NCBI GenBank assembly: GCA_902604245.1
Contig: CACKXQ010000006.1
Location: 1-64,000 of the forward strand
Origin: an uncultured Pelagibacteraceae bacterium
GTDB lineage: Bacteria > Pseudomonadota > Alphaproteobacteria > Pelagibacterales > Pelagibacteraceae
DNA length: 64,000 nucleotides
Direction: 5' to 3'
Under the pieces are notes generated by a model that saw nothing but the letters and a program-made list of their open reading frames with translations, had not been told where the DNA came from and did no database searches. This document shows, one piece after another, positions 63,256-64,000 of the stretch; positions within the stretch are counted from its first letter, which is position 1; every line of letters begins with the position of its first letter. The position numbers and the translations under genes were made by a program.

Positions 63256-64000
63256 ATGAATTTAGATTATTTAACAAATCTTAATGAAAGTCAGGAAGAG
63301 GCCGTTCTCCATTTAGACGGACCCCTTTTGATTGTTGCAGGAGCTGGGTCTGGAAAAACAAGGGTTCTTACAGCTAGAATTGCCCATATCGTTAAACAAC
63401 ATAAGGCATTTCCCAATCAAATATTAGCTGTAACATTTACAAATAAAGCTGCAAAAGAAATGCAATTAAGGGTTTCTAAATTCTTAAAAAAAGAAGCAAC
63501 TGGGCTTCCTTGGTTAGGCACATTTCACTCAATTAGTGCAAAAATATTAAGAAAACATGCAGAAGCAGCTGGATTAAAATCTAATTTTTCTATTATTGAT
63601 CAAGATGACCAGGTAAGATTAATAAAAAACATTTGTAAATCTGAAAATATAGATACAAAAAAAATATCCCCAAAATATATTTTAGCAGTCATTGATAAAT
63701 GGAAGAACAAAGGGTTTTACCCTGAAGAAGTTATACTCAAACGTAAAGACATATTAGAAAAAAGCTTTCTTGGAATTTATAAAATTTATCAACAAAAATT
63801 AATAGATTTAAATGCTGCTGATTTCAGTGACTTAATACTTCATACTGTTAAAATTTTTGAAAAACATAGTGATATATCAAAAATATATTCAAAAAAGTTT
63901 AAATATATTTTAGTTGATGAGTATCAGGATACAAACTTTATTCAAAGCGAATGGCTTAAATATCTAGCAGAACATAATCAAAATATTTGCTGTGTTGGAG
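63256..64000 (+). CDS. uvrD: UvrD/PcrA-type DNA helicase, 5' part
   Basis: The gene begins with ATG 63256 and runs off the end of the window after 248 residues. NESQEEAVLHLDGPLLIVAGAGSGKTRVLTARIAHI holds the Q motif and Walker A; ILAVTFTNKAAKEMQLRV, GTFHSISAKILR and ILVDEYQDTNFIQSEWLKYLA (Walker B region, DEYQDTN) follow, the normal order of superfamily 1A helicases. Acts in nucleotide excision and mismatch repair. The partial product agrees with the UvrD/PcrA family in all visible motifs. Confidence 0.95.
   Translation, partial: MNLDYLTNLNESQEEAVLHLDGPLLIVAGAGSGKTRVLTARIAHIVKQHKAFPNQILAVTFTNKAAKEMQLRVSKFLKKEATGLPWLGTFHSISAKILRKHAEAAGLKSNFSIIDQDDQVRLIKNICKSENIDTKKISPKYILAVIDKWKNKGFYPEEVILKRKDILEKSFLGIYKIYQQKLIDLNAADFSDLILHTVKIFEKHSDISKIYSKKFKYILVDEYQDTNFIQSEWLKYLAEHNQNICCVG

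Overview
The window looks like a piece of a streamlined, very AT-rich marine alphaproteobacterial genome of the SAR11 (Candidatus Pelagibacter) type. The grounds are low GC, intergenic gaps mostly of 0-50 bases, convergent genes whose stop codons often overlap, a proteorhodopsin beside a ferredoxin/ferredoxin reductase/GST block, NAD-type formate dehydrogenase, a TRAP transporter, and GAAC-N7-GAAC SOS boxes typical of alphaproteobacteria. The assignment is inference from gene content and composition; no database was searched. I see no rRNA, tRNA, CRISPR array, insertion sequence or prophage.

Layout. 1-3030: end of yajQ, a lipoprotein, then a small variable patch of secreted and tiny membrane proteins with duplicated pieces and decayed copies. 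3031-11044: an EamA transporter/amidinotransferase/threonine aldolase operon, an IscU-like scaffold with an HPP membrane protein, formate dehydrogenase, periplasmic MsrA, an MDR oxidoreductase and a second DMT transporter. 11039-20707: oxidoreductases and a photo-oxidative/membrane-lipid neighbourhood (photolyase-like protein, DCC protein, DUF2256, two SDRs, DUF3833 lipoprotein, CFA-synthase-like methyltransferase, DUF1365, flavin amine oxidase). 20707-27280: a DMT transporter, 5-oxoprolinase genes pxpABC and a TRAP transporter. 27395-43662: mostly housekeeping (panB, gloA, guaA, guaB, rlmE, pssA, psd, icd, alaS, recA, a TolC-type protein, glycerate kinase, two GFA proteins). 43829-45482: SOS-controlled umuDC. 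45485-52371: a tightly packed minus-strand glycan cluster (GT39, a hidden 41-residue membrane protein, GT2, DUF1800, DUF1501, a glycosidase, a polysaccharide-lyase-like protein). 52451-64000: dksA, GST, ferredoxin reductase, ferredoxin, blue-type proteorhodopsin, prpE-like ligase, a dihydroorotase-like protein, ygfZ, a MazG-like protein, fumC, an AsmA-like protein and the start of uvrD.

How the parts fit. Several groups look like working units. Threonine aldolase plus glycine-type amidinotransferase plus a permease may handle glycine and guanidino compounds. PxpABC with the nearby TRAP system may take up and open 5-oxoproline. The photolyase/CFA/DUF1365/flavin oxidase block probably modifies lipids and DNA in response to light and oxidation. 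The glycan cluster may build or trim a surface polysaccharide. Proteorhodopsin has its own terminator and is followed by a three-gene redox operon.

The best candidates for an under-described system are the glycan cluster with its hidden small protein and the photo-oxidative cluster, whose photolyase-like protein lacks the usual Fe-S cysteine pair and whose neighbouring SDR lacks the catalytic tyrosine.
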